Source of the DNA: Paraspadella gotoi
Taxonomy: Eukaryota > Chaetognatha
NCBI GenBank assembly: GCA_051294375.1
Contig: CM119263.1
Location: forward strand, 16,955,777-17,019,776
Length of the DNA: 64,000 nt
Direction: 5' to 3'
The position numbers and the translations under genes were made by a program. Shown here one piece after another: positions 60,731 through 64,000 of the stretch; the first letter of the stretch is position 1, and each line of letters starts with the position of its first letter. The notes beneath the pieces were generated by a model. That model was not told the origin of the DNA. It did no database searches and saw only the letters and a list, made by a program, of their open reading frames with translations.

Positions 60731-61026
60731 GTGATAATGGTCATTGGTCAAGGGCCCTGGACGTTGCCAAGATCAAGAAGAAGAAGGTTTGATGAGTCAT
60801 GCCGAAAATCCTTTCGCCGTCCCGATCTCCCGGTGGGCGTGGCAGAGGAAATAGGGTCAATGAAAAAGGGGAGGAAACTTCCGGTTTGGGTCATCAAAGC
60901 AGCGGGAGGGAGATTCGACCAGAGTTTGGAGAGGGAGGTGAGAGGTCGCGGAGAGAACAGTAACAGAATCCATAGATTGACGGGGATATTTATTTCCCCG
61001 CGACTGAACAAGATTAAGACTAAAGA
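60731..61026 (+). CDS. Candidate 5' exon, unrecognised protein
   Basis: The frame opens at 60731 (Met codons at 60737-60743 region) and reads QGPWTLPRSRRRRFDESCRK, LPVGVAEEIGSMKKGRKLPV, and SPRLNKIKTKD to a consensus donor (GAT|GTAAGT, phase 0). Read through, it remains open to 61252, 173 codons. Basic, repeat-free. It lies 300 bp downstream of the ETS cluster and beside CCAAT words (GCCAATGAG, CATTGGTC). No family is recognised. Chance cannot be excluded. Confidence 0.3.
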
Positions 61027-61368
61027 TGTAAGTGCAATCAATTTGGGCGAACGACCTGGTATAATTTGTTATGCATACGTTCGATGTGAATTAAGTATCA
61101 AGGAACACCGACGTGAGTGGCTGCCAATGAAAGTCGTTTCTTTCACTGTCTTACGAAATATCCGATCGTTTCCATATTTCTCGCGGCAGTCGCGAGGGTC
61201 GTTGACATTTCAGCCAGTCGGAAAAAGCATAAATGACGTAATAAAGTCATGAAAAAAAATATCAGGCAAAAAGAGCTATCGCCCCGTCTTTAATCTGCAT
61301 TATATAAATACTTAAAAAGAGGCGCCTCTAAAAAAAAAGGATTCTTCGGTGCCCCAAACTTCCGGCAG

Positions 61369-61557
61369 ATGGAAGCGTTTAACCTTTCGCCGTCCGATAT
61401 CTTCGACTATCATTGCCCGCTCTCTGGCACCCGCCGCCGTCAATCAGTGGGTCATCGCCGCCATAAAACTCGGGACGATTGCTCTTTTGTTGAGTTTGTT
61501 GGAGGAGGAAGAGGGAAGATGAGGAAGAAGGATTTCGAAGGAAAAAGGAAATCATGA
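61369..61557 (+). CDS. Hypothetical 62-codon ORF at an ETS-type site
   Basis: AAACTTCCGGCAGATGG places an ETS-type motif directly before the ATG; the same word could also serve as an acceptor (CCGGCAG). The product starts MEAFNLSPSDIFDYHCPLSG, then basic and Gly-rich. A donor-like GTGGGT lies at about 61448. No family is recognised. Confidence 0.25.
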   Translation: MEAFNLSPSDIFDYHCPLSGTRRRQSVGHRRHKTRDDCSFVEFVGGGRGKMRKKDFEGKRKS

Positions 61558-61785
61558 AGAGTTCTCTGCTCGAATCTTGTGTTCATGGGAAAGTTTAATT
61601 ACAATTATTTCCCTATCAGTAGAAAAGGATAAGAAAATGAAAAAAAGGATTTTTGGCCCGATAAACCTATCTCTGTCTCATTGAAAGTTACATTTACGGT
61701 ATCTTATATTTATTTAAATTATAATTATAATTATTTTTATAGTTATAATTATTATTTTTAACACTTTTTTTCCCCCTCTTTTCTT

Positions 61786-61790
<5 letters not shown>

Positions 61791-61876
<86 letters not shown>
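61791..61876. repeat. (CT)42 microsatellite
   Basis: Uninterrupted CT, about 85 bp. Confidence 0.95.
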
Positions 61877-61878
<2 letters not shown>

Positions 61879-62196
61879 GACACTCGTTTTTCACGGTCAT
61901 AGACCCCGAGTTTAATTCGAATCAACGACTCACGGCTCAGCAAATGTTGCGAGTCACCGCCAGCGAGAGAGCCAAAAATTACTCCAAATCAATTGGCTCG
62001 AACGAATACCATTGGTGACTCCATCGGGGCCAAAATCGATGCTCAATGATGGAAATTGACGTTTCGATCAAGACGGCGATAATCGTGGAACCGCGGTTTT
62101 ATTCACGAGCCATGACGTTTGTTAAACCAATTCAGGACATAGCAACAGTTTCCTGAGTCACTTCATGTAGATGCAGTCACCGAAACCGCCGCCGCC
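61877..62196. other. Unique, CCAAT-containing DNA, no gene called
   Basis: All three plus frames are open over parts of 61920-62050. Several CAATTGG and CCATTGG words are present. Nothing decides a frame. Confidence 0.35.
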
Positions 62197-62206
62197 NNNN
62201 NNNNNN
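62197..62206. other. Assembly gap, 10 N, in a (CCG)n
   Basis: CCGCCGCC on both sides. The gap masks a triplet repeat of unknown length. Confidence 0.99.
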
Positions 62207-64000
62207 CCGCCGCCGCCTTCTTCCTCGCTTCAAGGCCTAATTCCCTCCTTTTATCGTCTCGAGCGGAGGGATCGGAATTTATGGGGAAAACTTGATCCTC
62301 GCCGAACCGGTGACAGGAATGGGATAGGAGATTGAGGGATCGGGGATGGAATCGGGGATGGAATCGGGGATTGACATGGATGAAAGATCAATACGAGACG
62401 AAGACGAATTCTAAGAACCAGGGTACCAAAAAAAAAAAAAAATAAATGAAAACAAACAAAATAAAAAAAAACATAAAACAAACGAAGCAAAACAAAAAAG
62501 GTTGGTAAAGGTCAACGACGATCTCCGTGAGTAAAAAAAACCCGCGACAATAAAAGGCGACGATGACGACGTCGAAGACGAAGAAGACGACGACCACGAC
62601 GACTTCCGTAAGACGGTGGAGCGAGCGGAAGTGGGCAGGGACAGCTGTCGTTGACGCGATAATGCCGGCGGAAGGAGGCGACGCTGAGTTATTTTTAGAA
62701 ACTAATTTTCGAGTCAAATATACAAACTCTGTCGTCGGGAGCATTTTTTTTTTCCGGCCAGGACCAAAATGTGGGAAAGGAACGAAAAAGAGGGGGGGGG
62801 GAAAGGAAAGCCAATTCGAGTCTTCGAATGGAGGACGAGATGGCCGCTCGAGAATGTTCGCCAATCATCGGTGAATCATCTTCTTGATTTAAAAAGCCGC
62901 CGAGGCTGATGAGGAGTTGATTCTTAATTAATTGAGTTTTATTATCGGAGATCGTCAGGGGGGGGGTTATGGAAATTTTGGCTCTTTACGTCTGATCGTG
63001 GAAATCTACAATAGGTGATATGTATCTTTTTGTAACTATTTGTCGATGGTAATTGGCACAGAAACTATTGTAGTCTGTAGGTTTGTCTTTTCTTTGTTTA
63101 CTATAACGAAACTAAATAGTAATGAACATTTTAAAGAAAGAAAATACATACATAAGAAAGAAGGGCTAACAAAAAGATCGAAAGGGAAAAAAAATTGGCG
63201 GGAAGGGGTTGAAATAAAGGATGAAGCGCGAGAGAGAGAGAGAGAGAAAAAAAAAGATGAGATGAAAGATGAGATGAGTTGAGAGGAAGAGCCGAGGAGA
63301 GTGGCCGGCCGCTCCTCGTTGGCCAAACACTATTACCAACATTTTATCGCCCATGACGTCGATGATGACGACGACGACGACGGAGACGACGGCGACGACG
63401 TCGATAACGACGATGAACGACGCTGACTGCTCCTCAATGTTTTTCGAGGTTCCTGTCTGTCAAAGGAACGAGCCTTCTGTGATAGACAAGAAATTGGTAG
63501 GGAGCAGAGAATCAGGAAGAAGGGGTGGGGAATGGGGGTGGGGGGTAGAGGGGCCGAGGATGGAAGAAGGAACGCTTCCAGAACACGACCGAGAAATCGA
63601 TATGAAATGGAATGAAGGAAGGCGGCTCGCTCTCACTCTCTTTTTTTCTTCTTCTTCTTTTTTTCTTTCCTTCTTTCTTTTTATTTTTTTCTCTGACACA
63701 TTCGTTTTCGATATCATTAACAAAATTGGCATCATTCTGTGCAATTATTCCATCGACTGACCGATGTCGAGATATCAAGAACAATATTTTACATCGTAAG
63801 GCCTGGGGGATTATTCCGCTTATATTCGTTGTGTATCGTTATCCAAAACTATTCAAGTTACTTTCGATTCGGATGTCAACTTCTGAGATTATCCTCCGTA
63901 GTCCATACAGTTCGTATTTGATTTTTTTCCCCATTTTCTTAGTCACATCCGATATCCACTTTTCTTCCGAGTTATCAATTTCTCTTACGTTTCCGCGTCC
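62207..64000. other. No gene recognised
   Basis: A G-rich 13-bp repeat (ATCGGGGATGGAA) lies at about 62339-62371. GAC-type tracts at 62560-62605 and 63360-63420, G-runs at 62792 and 62960, and a short GA run at 63230-63247. Frames here are Arg/Lys, Thr/Met or Phe/Ser-biased. Confidence 0.45.

Overview
The window is nuclear DNA of a eukaryote, most likely a small-bodied metazoan. The evidence is spliceosomal-type exons separated by short GT-AG introns (about 73-170 nt), a cut-down Tc1/mariner-type transposon with TA target duplications, a kinesin motor fragment, CpG-rich promoter-like blocks, and an extreme load of (GA)n/(CT)n, (GAC)n and (AAAG)n microsatellites. I cannot name the species. No CRISPR array, operon, rRNA or convincing tRNA gene is visible. 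Long open frames are nearly all translations of simple repeats, so coding calls here rest on splice signals, phase agreement and protein motifs, not on ORF length.

Layout. 1-7.3 kb: repeat-rich DNA with three N gaps and one small minus-strand ORF. 7.8-9.5 kb: minus-strand gene with a transmembrane exon, and possibly its 5' exons beside a CpG-rich promoter block. 9.6-12.5 kb: satellite-like and (GAC)n/(AAAG)n DNA. 12.9-14.4 kb: three minus-strand candidate exons (acidic, serine-rich, RING-like). 15-17 kb: minisatellite and a diverged duplication. 17.4 kb: an R/S-rich ORF. 21.7-22.1 kb: two phase-matched plus-strand exons of an unrecognised protein. 22.0-37.4 kb: one locus written two to three times; it carries a kinesin fragment, the transposon remnant and several candidate exons. 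37.8-48 kb: a second duplicated block around a CpG-rich region and a candidate exon, with an old ~210-bp tandem repeat and a foldback element between the copies. 48-53 kb: candidate 5' exon, long microsatellites, one 154-codon ORF. 53-57 kb: nested tandem duplications around a terminal exon with a poly(A) signal. 57-64 kb: promoter-like blocks with CCAAT, E-box and ETS motifs, two possible 5' exons and more microsatellites.

Assembly state matters. Six gaps are exactly 25 N, and four of them sit at the edges of near-identical blocks whose copies differ mainly by single-base insertions and deletions. The simplest reading is long-read gap filling that overshot its gaps, so much of 22-57 kb is probably collapsed or repeated incorrectly, and frame breaks in the noisier copies should not be read as biology.

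I found no convincing new biological system. The best leads are the phase-consistent transmembrane gene at 7.8-8.4 kb, the unrecognised exon pair at 21.7-22.1 kb, the kinesin fragment with a 26-nt intron-like gap and a GC donor, the interleaved and palindromic TGTACA inverted repeats, and the ~210-bp diverged repeat at 41.9-42.6 kb.
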